Below, in pieces: positions 52,336-62,575 of a stretch of 64,000 bases of DNA. A program made the position numbers and the translations under genes. This DNA is from Burkholderiales bacterium 67-32. Lineage in GTDB: Bacteria; Pseudomonadota; Gammaproteobacteria; Burkholderiales; Burkholderiaceae_B. Under the pieces are notes generated by a model. It did no database searches and had not been told where the DNA came from. It saw nothing but the letters and a program-made list of their open reading frames with translations. Where the stretch lies: contig MKUP01000033.1 of the NCBI GenBank assembly GCA_001898625.1, positions 442,677 to 506,676 on the forward strand. The letters are read 5' to 3'. The number at the start of each line of letters is the position of its first letter. Position 1 is the first letter of the stretch.

Positions 52336-54003
52336 ATGGAAAAAAGCTATGACGCAATCGTGATAGGCGCGGGATCCGCCGGCTGCATCGTCGCCCGCCG
52401 CCTGTCGGAGGACGGCCGGTGCCGGGTGCTGCTGCTCGAGGCGGGCCCGGACCCCGGCCCCCTGGAAACACCGGCCATCCGCCACCCCTATCCGCTCTCG
52501 GCCTACGACGCGGCGCTACAGTGGCCCGGGCTGACAGGACAGATCGTGGGCGGCGCCGACCGCCGCATGGCCCGCGTCCCGCAGGGCCGGCTCGTGGGTG
52601 GTTCGTCGTCCATCAACGCCATGGTGGCGATGCGCGGGATCGCGGCGGACTTCGACGAATGGTGCGAAGCCGGCGCGCAGGGCTGGAGCTGGCGCGACGT
52701 GGAGCCCTACTTCCGCCGGCTCGAATCCGCCGACCCCCACCGGGACTGCGACGATGCCGCCGCCATCGCCATCGCGCGGCAATCGGCCTCGCCGCATCGG
52801 CGGCTCAGCAACGCGCTGCTCGCCACGTGGGAAGACGCGGGCTATCCGCGTATCTCGGATCCCAATACCGATTTCCGCGACGGCTGCTTCGTGCAGCCGG
52901 TCTCGACCGACCGGGGCGGCCGCTGCTCGGCGAACCGCGCCTACCTGGGCACGGCCACGCGGGCCCGGGCCAACCTGGACATCCTGCCCGACACGCGCTG
53001 CCTGCGGCTGCGGATCGAACAAGGACGCGTATGCGGCGTCGAAACCGAGTCGGCCGGCACGCCGCGGGTCTTCCTGGCCCCCCGCGTCTTTCTGTGCGCC
53101 GGCGCATTGCAGACGCCCACCCTGCTGCTGCGTTCCGGCATCGGCGATGCCGCCGCGCTCGAAGCGCTGGGCATCCGGACGGTGGCGGACCTGCCCGGCG
53201 TCGGCCGCAACCTGCAAAACCATTGCGCGCTGCCCCTGGGCGTCATCCTGAAAGGCAGAAAAGGACTGCCGCCCGGCCTGCCGACCGCGCACGCGGCCTT
53301 GCGGCTGTCCTCGGGTGCCCATCGCTCCGGCGGCGACGTCTACCTGTCGGTCTGGGACCGGGCCGCGTGGCATGCCGCGGGCAGCCACGTGGGCGTGCTG
53401 AACGTCGTGCTCCACCGCCCCGCATCGAGCGGATCGGTCACCCTGCGCTCAGGCGACTGCCGGGTCGCGCCCGACATCGACTTCAACATGCTCGATCACC
53501 GATCGGACGTCGAGCGCCTGTCGATGGGCGTGCGTGCCGCGGCCCAATTCCTGGAAAGCCCCCGCGTACGCGCCATCGGCCGCGGCACCGGACTGGTCAA
53601 GCTGGGCAAGGCGGCCGCGTGGATGGGCTTTCGCACGTCCGCGACGCGCCTGGCGAGCCGCGCCATGACCGCCGCCGGCGGCCTCTGGCCCGGGCTCCTG
53701 TCGCCGCTGTACACGCTGGCGGTAAAGCCACTGCCAGCGCCGCTGTCCGGCCCCGCCGACCCGCAGGCCATGCAGGCGGCGCTGCGGGCGTCGATCGTGC
53801 TCCAGTACCACCAGGTCGGCACCTGCGCGATGGGTCCGGCGGCATCGAGGCTGTCGGTGGCATCGCCCGACGGCCAGGTCCACGGCGTGGCGGGGCTGAC
53901 GATCGCCGACGCGTCCCTGCTGCCCGCGGTCCCCCGCGCCAACACCAATCTTCCGGTCATGATGGCCGCGGAAAAAATCTCGGCCATGTTCCTGAATCGA
54001 TGA
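52336..54003 (+). CDS. GMC-family FAD-dependent alcohol oxidoreductase
   Basis: 555 aa, choline-dehydrogenase-like. The FAD motif GAGSAG is at residues 11-16. RVPQGRLVGGSSSINAMVAMRG is the GMC signature 1 region, and FLCAGALQTPTLLLRSGIG is signature 2. The catalytic His lies in YHQVGTCAMGP near the C-terminus, with Asn in PRANTNLPVM. It probably oxidizes an alcohol to an aldehyde or ketone, passing electrons to a quinone or cytochrome. The Bug and SDR genes follow in the same operon. Confidence 0.93.
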   Translation: MEKSYDAIVIGAGSAGCIVARRLSEDGRCRVLLLEAGPDPGPLETPAIRHPYPLSAYDAALQWPGLTGQIVGGADRRMARVPQGRLVGGSSSINAMVAMRGIAADFDEWCEAGAQGWSWRDVEPYFRRLESADPHRDCDDAAAIAIARQSASPHRRLSNALLATWEDAGYPRISDPNTDFRDGCFVQPVSTDRGGRCSANRAYLGTATRARANLDILPDTRCLRLRIEQGRVCGVETESAGTPRVFLAPRVFLCAGALQTPTLLLRSGIGDAAALEALGIRTVADLPGVGRNLQNHCALPLGVILKGRKGLPPGLPTAHAALRLSSGAHRSGGDVYLSVWDRAAWHAAGSHVGVLNVVLHRPASSGSVTLRSGDCRVAPDIDFNMLDHRSDVERLSMGVRAAAQFLESPRVRAIGRGTGLVKLGKAAAWMGFRTSATRLASRAMTAAGGLWPGLLSPLYTLAVKPLPAPLSGPADPQAMQAALRASIVLQYHQVGTCAMGPAASRLSVASPDGQVHGVAGLTIADASLLPAVPRANTNLPVMMAAEKISAMFLNR

Positions 54004-54043
54004 AAAAAGACACCCGCGCGAAAGGCGCGAACAAGGAGACATC

Positions 54044-55036
54044 ATGCTGACACGACGGACCTTCCTGGGCATCGCCGCCGGCGCCGCCATCACCGTCCGG
54101 CCCGCGTTCGGGGAAACCTTTCCCGCCCGGCCGGTCAAGGCCCTGCTGGGCCTGAGCCCGGGCGGCGGCGCGGACCTGCTGGCCCGCATCCTCTTCCGCA
54201 GCATGGAGGCGGAGCTTCACCAGCCCATCGTGCTGGAGAACCGGCCCGGCGCCGGCACCACGCTGGCGGCGGAGGGCACCGCCCGCGCCGAGCCCGATGG
54301 CTACACGATGTACGTGGCCACGGGCAGCTACGTCACGAGCGCGGTATTGCTGCGCGAACGCGGCGCGGCGCTGCAGCGTTCGGGCCGGGGCCTGCTGGAT
54401 GCGCTCGCGCCGGTCAGCCTGATGTTCACCGCGCCCTATTGCATCGCCGCGCGGCGCGGTTCGGGCCTGGATTCGATCCAGGACGTGCTGGCGCAGGCCC
54501 GGCGGCGCCCGGGCGAACTGACCTATGCCTCGTCCGGCATGGGCAGCCAGCCTCATTTCGCCGGCGAGCTGTTCCAGTCCGCCACCGGGACCAAACTCCT
54601 GCACATCCCCTACAAGGGTCTGGGGCCCGCCATCGTGGGCGTGCTGGGCGACCAGGTGCAACTGGTGTTCTCGGACATGAACTCGGTCTTTCCCCGGCAC
54701 CGCGGCGGCGAGATGAAGATCCTGGCGGTGACCGGCGACACCCGGCCCGCCCTGGCGCCCGACATCCCGACGATGAAGGAGGCCGGCATCGCCGGCATGG
54801 ACATCGCCGCCTGGCAGGGCTATCTCGTGCCCGCCCGGACGCCGGCCGCGCGGATCGACGTGCTGGCCTCGGCCATCGACCGCAGCCTGCGCGACCCGGC
54901 GGTGCGCGACCGGGTGCTCGAGAACGCCGGCGTGCCGGCGGACACGTCGCCGGCGCACTTCCGCGCCTTCCTCGAAAAGGAAACGCGGCTCTATCGCAGG
55001 CTCGCGGAATCCGCGGGCATCAAGGCGGATTACTAG
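54044..55036 (+). CDS. Bug (TctC-type) solute-binding protein with Tat signal
   Basis: 330 aa. MLTRRTFLGIAAGAAITVRPAFGE is a classic twin-arginine signal (S/T-R-R-x-F-L), pointing to export of a folded protein. The ligand loop LSPGGGADLLAR, VLENRPGAGTTLA and SGMGSQPHFAGELF identify the family. It lies 40 bases after the GMC stop, with a small GCGCG hairpin between, and 23 bases before the SDR gene. Confidence 0.92.
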   Translation: MLTRRTFLGIAAGAAITVRPAFGETFPARPVKALLGLSPGGGADLLARILFRSMEAELHQPIVLENRPGAGTTLAAEGTARAEPDGYTMYVATGSYVTSAVLLRERGAALQRSGRGLLDALAPVSLMFTAPYCIAARRGSGLDSIQDVLAQARRRPGELTYASSGMGSQPHFAGELFQSATGTKLLHIPYKGLGPAIVGVLGDQVQLVFSDMNSVFPRHRGGEMKILAVTGDTRPALAPDIPTMKEAGIAGMDIAAWQGYLVPARTPAARIDVLASAIDRSLRDPAVRDRVLENAGVPADTSPAHFRAFLEKETRLYRRLAESAGIKADY

Positions 55037-55059
55037 CAGCGTCCGGCAAGGACAGGGAG

Positions 55060-55827
55060 ATGCAGGTGGTCAAATACGATTTTTCCGGACAGGTGGCCGT
55101 CGTGACCGGCGCGGCCAGCGGCGTGGGCCTGCGCATCGCGCAGGACCTGCTGGGCGCCGGCGCGCGGGTGTCGATGTGGGACGTCGGCGCCGAGGCGCTG
55201 CGGGCGTCGGCCGCGTCCCTGATTCCGGCCGACGGCATCGATCAACGCACGGTGGACGTGCGGCGCCACGAGCAGGTGGAACAGGCGGCCCGGGCCGTCC
55301 TGGCCCGCTGGGGGCGGATCGACATATTGATCAACAATGCGGGCATCATCCGCCCGCCCGGCCCGCTGGCCTCGTCGTCGCTGGCCGACTGGGACGACGT
55401 CCTGGCCGTCAACCTGACCGGCACCTTCCACTGCTGCCGGGCCGTGATGCCCATCATGGCGCAGGCGGGATACGGGCGCGTGGTCAACGTCGGCTCGACC
55501 TCCGGCAAGGAAGGCAATCCCTACACGCCTTCCTACTCCGCGGCCAAGGCGGGCGTCATCGCGCTGACCAAGAGCCTGGGCAAGGAATTCGCCGCCAGCG
55601 GCGTGCTGGTCAACTGCGTCGCGCCCACCGTGCTGAACACGCCCATGACCCGCCGCAACATCGAGATCGCGCCGGAACGCACGCAGCGGCTGCTGGAAAA
55701 GATCCCCATGGGCCGATTCGGCGAAGTGGAAGAACTGGCCGCCATGTTGGCCTGGCTGTCGTCGCGGGCGTGCAGCTTCAGCACGGGCGCGGTCTTCGAT
55801 CTGTCCGGCGGGCGCGCCACCTACTGA
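55060..55827 (+). CDS. Short-chain dehydrogenase/reductase (SDR)
   Basis: 255 aa, classical SDR. The nucleotide motif TGAASGVG is at residues 16-23, NNAG at 92-95, and the catalytic Ser (146-148 region), Tyr159 and Lys163 lie in VNVGSTSG...YSAAK. FabG-like length and C-terminus. As last gene of the GMC-Bug-SDR unit it likely handles a hydroxy or keto group on the compound oxidized by the GMC enzyme. The ATG at 55060 follows AGGGAG closely. Convergent with the lyase gene, 25 bases apart. Confidence 0.92.
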   Translation: MQVVKYDFSGQVAVVTGAASGVGLRIAQDLLGAGARVSMWDVGAEALRASAASLIPADGIDQRTVDVRRHEQVEQAARAVLARWGRIDILINNAGIIRPPGPLASSSLADWDDVLAVNLTGTFHCCRAVMPIMAQAGYGRVVNVGSTSGKEGNPYTPSYSAAKAGVIALTKSLGKEFAASGVLVNCVAPTVLNTPMTRRNIEIAPERTQRLLEKIPMGRFGEVEELAAMLAWLSSRACSFSTGAVFDLSGGRATY

Positions 55828-55852
55828 TCGACATTTGACGCGACGCCGCGGC

Positions 55853-57091
55853 TCATCGCCTGCCGGCGGCCACCGCGTCGTAGCCGACTTCGCGCGCGCG
55901 CAGGAAGGTCGCGCCCGGGCTCAGCCGGACCTGGCGCTCGAGCGCCTGATGGTCGACCTGCAAAGGTGCCACGAGTTGCGCGGCAAACAAGAGCACGCCC
56001 TGCGCCAGCGTCTCCAGCGACTCGACCACGGCGCAGGCAGCCAACAGGTACGTGGTATTCAACTGGAGCCTGGCGCTCGATAGCGAAGCGAGGACCACGG
56101 CATGGTTGGCCTGGACCTTCATGCACATCATCTCCAGCATCGAGGCGTGCGTCGGATTGATCTTGCCCGCCATGCTGGAGGAGCCCGGCCCCGTGTCGGG
56201 CAGGACCAGTTCGCCAAGGCCGCAGTGCGGCCCGGAGGCGAGCAACTCGATGTCGCGGCTCAGCTTCAGGCAGATGACCGACGCCTCGACCGCCACATGG
56301 GAAGCGCGCAACAACGCCGTATCGACGACCTGGCACGCGCAAGGCAAGGGCGCCGCCACGAACGCCTGGCCGGTCGCGGCCCGCAGTTCCCCGATGAAGG
56401 CCGCGGCGAAATCCGGATGTATGCCGCGTCCGGTGCCGACGGCGCCGCCGCCCTGCGGAACCGAAAGCAGTGCTTCCTGCGCCAGCGCAACCTGCCGAAG
56501 GCAGTCGCGCAGGAGCGCGGCGAAGCCGCCGAACTCCGCGCCGACCGACGTACCGTGCGCATCGCGCAGGAACGTGCGCCCGACCTTGGGCGTGTCGGCA
56601 TGCCGGGCCGCGAACGCTTCCAGCTCGCTCGCCAGGCACGCCAGGGCGGGCCCGAACGTATCCCGCAGCGTGGTCGCCAATGCGATGTGCGTGACCGTCG
56701 GCCAGGTGTCGTTGGACGACTGGTTGCGGTTGACGTGGTCGAGCGGGTGGATCGCCAGCTCGACCGAAGACAGTTCGGCCGCCCGGATCGCGATCACTTC
56801 GTTGACGTTGATGTGCGTCGGGTTGCCGTCGCCCGCCTGCCATGGCCCCAGCGGGAACGATTCGACAAGATCTCCGTTCGCCACCTCCGACGCCGCCTGG
56901 GCGATCCGTTCGGCCATTGGCCCCGGGAGTTCGCCCAGCCGGCCGTTGGCTCGGGCACTGGCCAGTTTCTGCGTACCGAATGCGCGCAGGAGACTGGCCG
57001 GAATGCGCCCCCCGACGCCTGGATAGCGCTGCAGCGCGCTCTCGGTGTACGGTCCCCATTTCGGCACGGACGTGCCCGGCATCGTTGTCAT
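55853..57091 (-). CDS. Class II fumarase/aspartase-superfamily lyase, C-terminally short and lacking the catalytic His
   Basis: 412 aa, about 50 residues shorter than FumC or AspA, lacking the C-terminal FumC_C part. It keeps HINVNEVIAIRA, HPLDHVNRNQSSNDTWPT and the signature loop GSSSMAGKINP (303-313). Where FumC has GRTHLQDA with the base-pair His, this protein reads GRTFLRDA, with Phe174. Fumarase activity is therefore doubtful; another elimination, such as on an amino- or carboxy-substituted succinate, is possible. It is the last gene after a PhzF protein and a Bug protein, 15 bases downstream of the former. Confidence 0.87.
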   Translation of the reverse strand: MTTMPGTSVPKWGPYTESALQRYPGVGGRIPASLLRAFGTQKLASARANGRLGELPGPMAERIAQAASEVANGDLVESFPLGPWQAGDGNPTHINVNEVIAIRAAELSSVELAIHPLDHVNRNQSSNDTWPTVTHIALATTLRDTFGPALACLASELEAFAARHADTPKVGRTFLRDAHGTSVGAEFGGFAALLRDCLRQVALAQEALLSVPQGGGAVGTGRGIHPDFAAAFIGELRAATGQAFVAAPLPCACQVVDTALLRASHVAVEASVICLKLSRDIELLASGPHCGLGELVLPDTGPGSSSMAGKINPTHASMLEMMCMKVQANHAVVLASLSSARLQLNTTYLLAACAVVESLETLAQGVLLFAAQLVAPLQVDHQALERQVRLSPGATFLRAREVGYDAVAAGRR

Positions 57092-57106
57092 GCTGCGTCC
57101 TCCTGG

Positions 57107-58012
57107 TCAGTGCTGGGCCGCACGGACGACACCGTCCAGCGCAACGTCGCCGCCCACCCAGCACGGCTGCCCGCTCTCGCCGGCGGCTGGCAGGCTCACC
57201 ACGATGCGCGAGGGAGAACCCATGGCTTCCCCCTGCCGGATCGTCACCGGCCGGGCCTGTCCGTCCACCAATCCCAGGTGGCGAAGCCCCCAGGCCAGCG
57301 CGGTCGCGGCGATGCCGGTCGCCGGATCCTCCACGTAGCCCGAGCGCTTGGGAAACTGGCGCGCGGTGTACTCGGCGCCGCCGCCCTGCTCGGTCGCGAC
57401 GGCGTAGGGGTACAGTCCCGTCGATCCGATCTGCTCGCAAAGGGCTTCGACCTGGTCCGCCTGGATGTCCAGCGTCTGCACATCCTCCGGGGACCGCAGG
57501 CGGATCAGCGTCTTGGGCCGGCTGGTCGAGGCATTCAGGCACGGGCCGATGATCCGTTCGCGGGCAATGCCCAGGCAGCCGGCTATCGCGTCGGTATGCC
57601 GGGCATCGAGCACTTCGATGGAGGCCGGGGGCTGGCTGATCTGGATCCAATCGCCGGCCTTTCTGCCGGTGACCGTGCCGCCCAGCGTGTCGATCGCCAC
57701 CGCCGAGCCGTCCCACCGCCCCTGGGCATGCAGCATCCACAGCGCCGCAATGGTCGCGTGGCCACACATTTCCATTTCATGCGCCGGGACGAAGTAGCGC
57801 ATTCGCCAGCGATGCATGTCGTCGGCGGGACGGCAGACGAAGACCGCCTCGTGGCCGCTGGCACGTGCCAGCGCCTGCATCTGCTGGGTCGTCAGGCCGT
57901 CGGCATCGAGCCAGACGGGCGCGGGGTTACCGCCGATCGGAGCGGCGTTTCCGGCCGTGAACACCCGAACGACCGGGACATCGAGAGAAGATTGGGTTGT
58001 TTTTTCAGACAT
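57107..58012 (-). CDS. PhzF-family isomerase/epimerase
   Basis: 301 aa of the diaminopimelate-epimerase-like double fold. The catalytic Glu is Glu55 (SGHEAVFV). EMEMCGHATIAALWML and GYVEDPATGIAATAL are the two hallmark blocks, with Cys83 in the first. PhzF proteins isomerize small ring or ene compounds; specificity cannot be read. The ATG at 58012 lies 5 bases after the Bug stop. The trio of Bug, PhzF and a fumarase-fold lyase suggests isomerization followed by elimination in a small catabolic route. Confidence 0.92.
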   Translation of the reverse strand: MSEKTTQSSLDVPVVRVFTAGNAAPIGGNPAPVWLDADGLTTQQMQALARASGHEAVFVCRPADDMHRWRMRYFVPAHEMEMCGHATIAALWMLHAQGRWDGSAVAIDTLGGTVTGRKAGDWIQISQPPASIEVLDARHTDAIAGCLGIARERIIGPCLNASTSRPKTLIRLRSPEDVQTLDIQADQVEALCEQIGSTGLYPYAVATEQGGGAEYTARQFPKRSGYVEDPATGIAATALAWGLRHLGLVDGQARPVTIRQGEAMGSPSRIVVSLPAAGESGQPCWVGGDVALDGVVRAAQH

Positions 58013-58017
58013 GCCGC

Positions 58018-59001
58018 TCAATCCACTTTGGCGTTGACCGCGCGGGCGATGCCGCCCCACAGATCCATATCGGCACGGATCTTCGATCGGAATTCCTCCG
58101 GGCTCAGGACGACCGCCTGCACGCCCCGGTCGGCCATGCCCTTCCTGATTTCCCGATCGCCCAGGGTCTTGCGCAGCGCCTCGTGAAGGCGATCGATGAC
58201 CGGTTGGGGCGTCGCGGCGGGCGCCAGGAGGCCGTACCACAGTTCGGCACTGAATCCGCTCACGCCCTGCGATTCGAAGGTCGGCAGCTCGGGAAACACC
58301 GGCGAAGGTTCGGTGATCGCCAAGGCGCGCATCCGTCCGTCGCGAACGAACGGCACGAGGGCCGTGGGATTGTCGAACAGCACCTGGATCTGTCCAGCCA
58401 GCAGGTCCGCCTGCGCCGGGCCCGCGCCCCGGTAGGGAACGTGCGTCATCTCGATGCCGGTGCGCTGCTTGAACAGCTCCGCAACGAGATGGCTCGCGCT
58501 GCCATTGCCAATGCTGCCGAAATTGATCTTTCCGCGGTTTTCCTTCGCGTAGGCGATGAAGTCCTTCAAGTTCTTCGCAGGAATATTCGGCGCGGCCACC
58601 AGGACGAACGGCGTCGTGCCGACCAGGCTGATCGGAGCAAAACTCTTGTCCGGGCTGTATCCGAGCTTGGGATACACCGCTTGTGCGGAAGCAATCGTCG
58701 TGGTGGTCGCGGCGATCAAGGTGTAGCCGTCGGCGGGTGCGCCTGCCCCCGAGGCCGTCCCGATCGTGCCGCCCGCGCCGGCCCGGTTCTCGATGACGAT
58801 CGGCACACCCAGTTCGGCTTGCAGCTTCGCCGAAACGGATCTAAAAACAACGTCGGTGCCGCCGCCGGGCGGAAATGGCATCACGATGGTGATCGGCTTC
58901 GTCGGGTAGTCCGCGCTGTGCGCGACGCCCGGCGCAAGGCCCAGCATCGAGGATGCGATCAGCAGCCCCGGCCATGTATGCTGCAAAAGATTTCGTCGCA
59001 T
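58018..59001 (-). CDS. Bug (TctC-type) solute-binding protein of the PhzF-lyase operon
   Basis: 327 aa with a Sec signal ending GVAHSAD at about residue 30, then YPTKPITIVMPFPPGGGTDVVFR, VIENRAGAGGTIG and GNGSASHLVAELF. It is the first gene of a three-gene minus-strand operon. AAGGAATCGCC precedes the ATG at 59001. The AraC regulator is divergent, 105 bases away, and probably controls the operon in response to its substrate. Confidence 0.93.
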   Translation of the reverse strand: MRRNLLQHTWPGLLIASSMLGLAPGVAHSADYPTKPITIVMPFPPGGGTDVVFRSVSAKLQAELGVPIVIENRAGAGGTIGTASGAGAPADGYTLIAATTTTIASAQAVYPKLGYSPDKSFAPISLVGTTPFVLVAAPNIPAKNLKDFIAYAKENRGKINFGSIGNGSASHLVAELFKQRTGIEMTHVPYRGAGPAQADLLAGQIQVLFDNPTALVPFVRDGRMRALAITEPSPVFPELPTFESQGVSGFSAELWYGLLAPAATPQPVIDRLHEALRKTLGDREIRKGMADRGVQAVVLSPEEFRSKIRADMDLWGGIARAVNAKVD

Positions 59002-59106
59002 GGCGATTCCTTGATTGGATAAGGCGCATTCATTCTTCTTGATTGCCGGAATCCCTGCGCGACCGATCGCGCCAAGTCCGCGCACAATTGCGACATGGAG
59101 GAAGCG

Positions 59107-59928
59107 ATGATGCCAGCCAGCCATCCACGCACCCGGGTCTCGTCGTTCCATGCTCGCCTCAGCCACGGCGCGGCAATGGTGGTGGACGGCCGGCAGCAAT
59201 ACACCGCCACGGTGCATACGCACGATTGCGACATGCTCTTTGTCCCGGTCGCCGGGCGCTTCGAGTTCGTCGATGGCGTCGATCGCCACCTGCACACGGC
59301 GCCGGGCAGTTTCATCTGGTTCAGCGCGGGCACGCCGCACGCAACGATCGCGCAAACGCTCAGGCAGACGCACGTCGCCATCTATGTCCAACCCGACCTG
59401 TGGGCAACGGCGCTGAAGGCACAGGGGATCGGCCTGGCCGAGCAGGGCGTCAGGGCGGGCAACGGCGCGCTCAACGCGCTCACGCAACGGGCACTCGCGC
59501 TGCCGAACGTGCCCGGATGCGAACCCGCCGCCTACTGCGGCGCCATCATCATGGAAGCCGCGCGCCTGTGCGCCAACCCGGTCCTGCGCGACGCGCCGCT
59601 GGCATCGCAGCACGTCGCGGCCTTGCTGGCGGATCAGATCCTGCGCGAACTCGATGCAGTCCTGGCGATCGATGTCTTCGCGCATCGGCACTTGCTTTCT
59701 CGCAGACAGGTGGAGCGGCTGTTCCGCCAGGAAACCGGCATGTCGCCCCTGGCGTTCCAGCAGCTCAAGCGCGCCGAGCGCGCGCGATACCTCCTGGAAA
59801 ACTCGGACGAATCGGTGCTATCGGTCTCCCAGCAGGTCGGGTGGGAATCGGGCTCCTACCTCGTCAGAATGATGAAGCAGTTCTGGGCGCTGACGCCCAC
59901 GCAGATCCGCGCACGGCATCGCCAATAA
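59107..59928 (+). CDS. AraC family transcriptional regulator with cupin sensor
   Basis: 273 aa from the ATG at 59107, for which GGAGG is well placed; ATGs at 59095 and 59110 are alternatives. The N-terminal cupin-like arm has VHTHDCDMLFVPVAGRFEF and TAPGSFIWFSAGTPH. The C-terminal 95 residues hold two HTH motifs: RHLLSRRQVERLFRQETGMSPLAF, then VSQQVGWESGSYLVRMMKQFWALTP. It is a probable activator of the divergent Bug-PhzF-lyase operon. Its stop is inside the arm region of a strong terminator. Confidence 0.93.
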   Translation: MMPASHPRTRVSSFHARLSHGAAMVVDGRQQYTATVHTHDCDMLFVPVAGRFEFVDGVDRHLHTAPGSFIWFSAGTPHATIAQTLRQTHVAIYVQPDLWATALKAQGIGLAEQGVRAGNGALNALTQRALALPNVPGCEPAAYCGAIIMEAARLCANPVLRDAPLASQHVAALLADQILRELDAVLAIDVFAHRHLLSRRQVERLFRQETGMSPLAFQQLKRAERARYLLENSDESVLSVSQQVGWESGSYLVRMMKQFWALTPTQIRARHRQ

Positions 59929-59957
59929 AAAAACGCCCGCGAGGGCGTTTTTTTATT
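59924..59957. terminator. Bidirectional Rho-independent terminator
   Basis: A perfect 15-bp inverted repeat (AATAAAAAAACGCCC with GGGCGTTTTTTTATT) and a 4-base loop. The GC core with A-tract on one side and T-tract on the other is a textbook bidirectional terminator. It separates the AraC gene from the convergent icd gene. Confidence 0.92.
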
Positions 59958-59989
59958 CAGATCGCAGCGAACATCCGTCCACCCCAGGG

Positions 59990-60140
59990 CACAGCGGATC
60001 CGGCTTCGCCGGTCCGCCAGTAGAGCCCCTGCGGGGCCCGGCGCCGGGCCGCCCCAAGGCGGGCCCCGGCCCCCTCGGGGGGCTGCCGCGTAGCGGTTGG
60101 GGACTCACCATACTGGGGCGCGCGTAAGCGCGTAGGGGGG
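59990..60140. repeat. GC-rich palindromic intergenic repeat downstream of icd
   Basis: A run of short hairpins (GGCTTCGCC, CCCCTGCGGGG, CCGGCGCCGG, CCCCCTCGGGGGG, GCGCGCGTAAGCGCG) fills the spacer between the terminator and the icd stop. The layout resembles dispersed REP-like repeats that I recall between genes in Bordetella and Achromobacter genomes. Copy number cannot be judged from one window. Confidence 0.6.
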
Positions 60141-60143
60141 GTT

Positions 60144-62375
<2,232 letters not shown>

Positions 62376-62575
62376 TTATTGAATCTCACTCGATTACGGA
62401 AGTAGCGGAGATTCTCGGACAACCCCCCCGGGGGGGCCGGGCATGGCACGGGCGGCCATGCAGGGGACGTCGCGCGTGCGCCCTGGCACCCGCGCGCCGG
62501 TATCGATTGCCTGAAGAATCGCGTCCTCGCGAATGCCGTGGCGGCCCGGGCCTCCCGGCCCCGGAACCGCGGCTT

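Noticed and set aside
62423..62436. C7G7 palindrome between icd and the DUF2325 gene
   Set aside because: Too simple to assign a role; no T-run and no second copy nearby, so it is mentioned only under icd.
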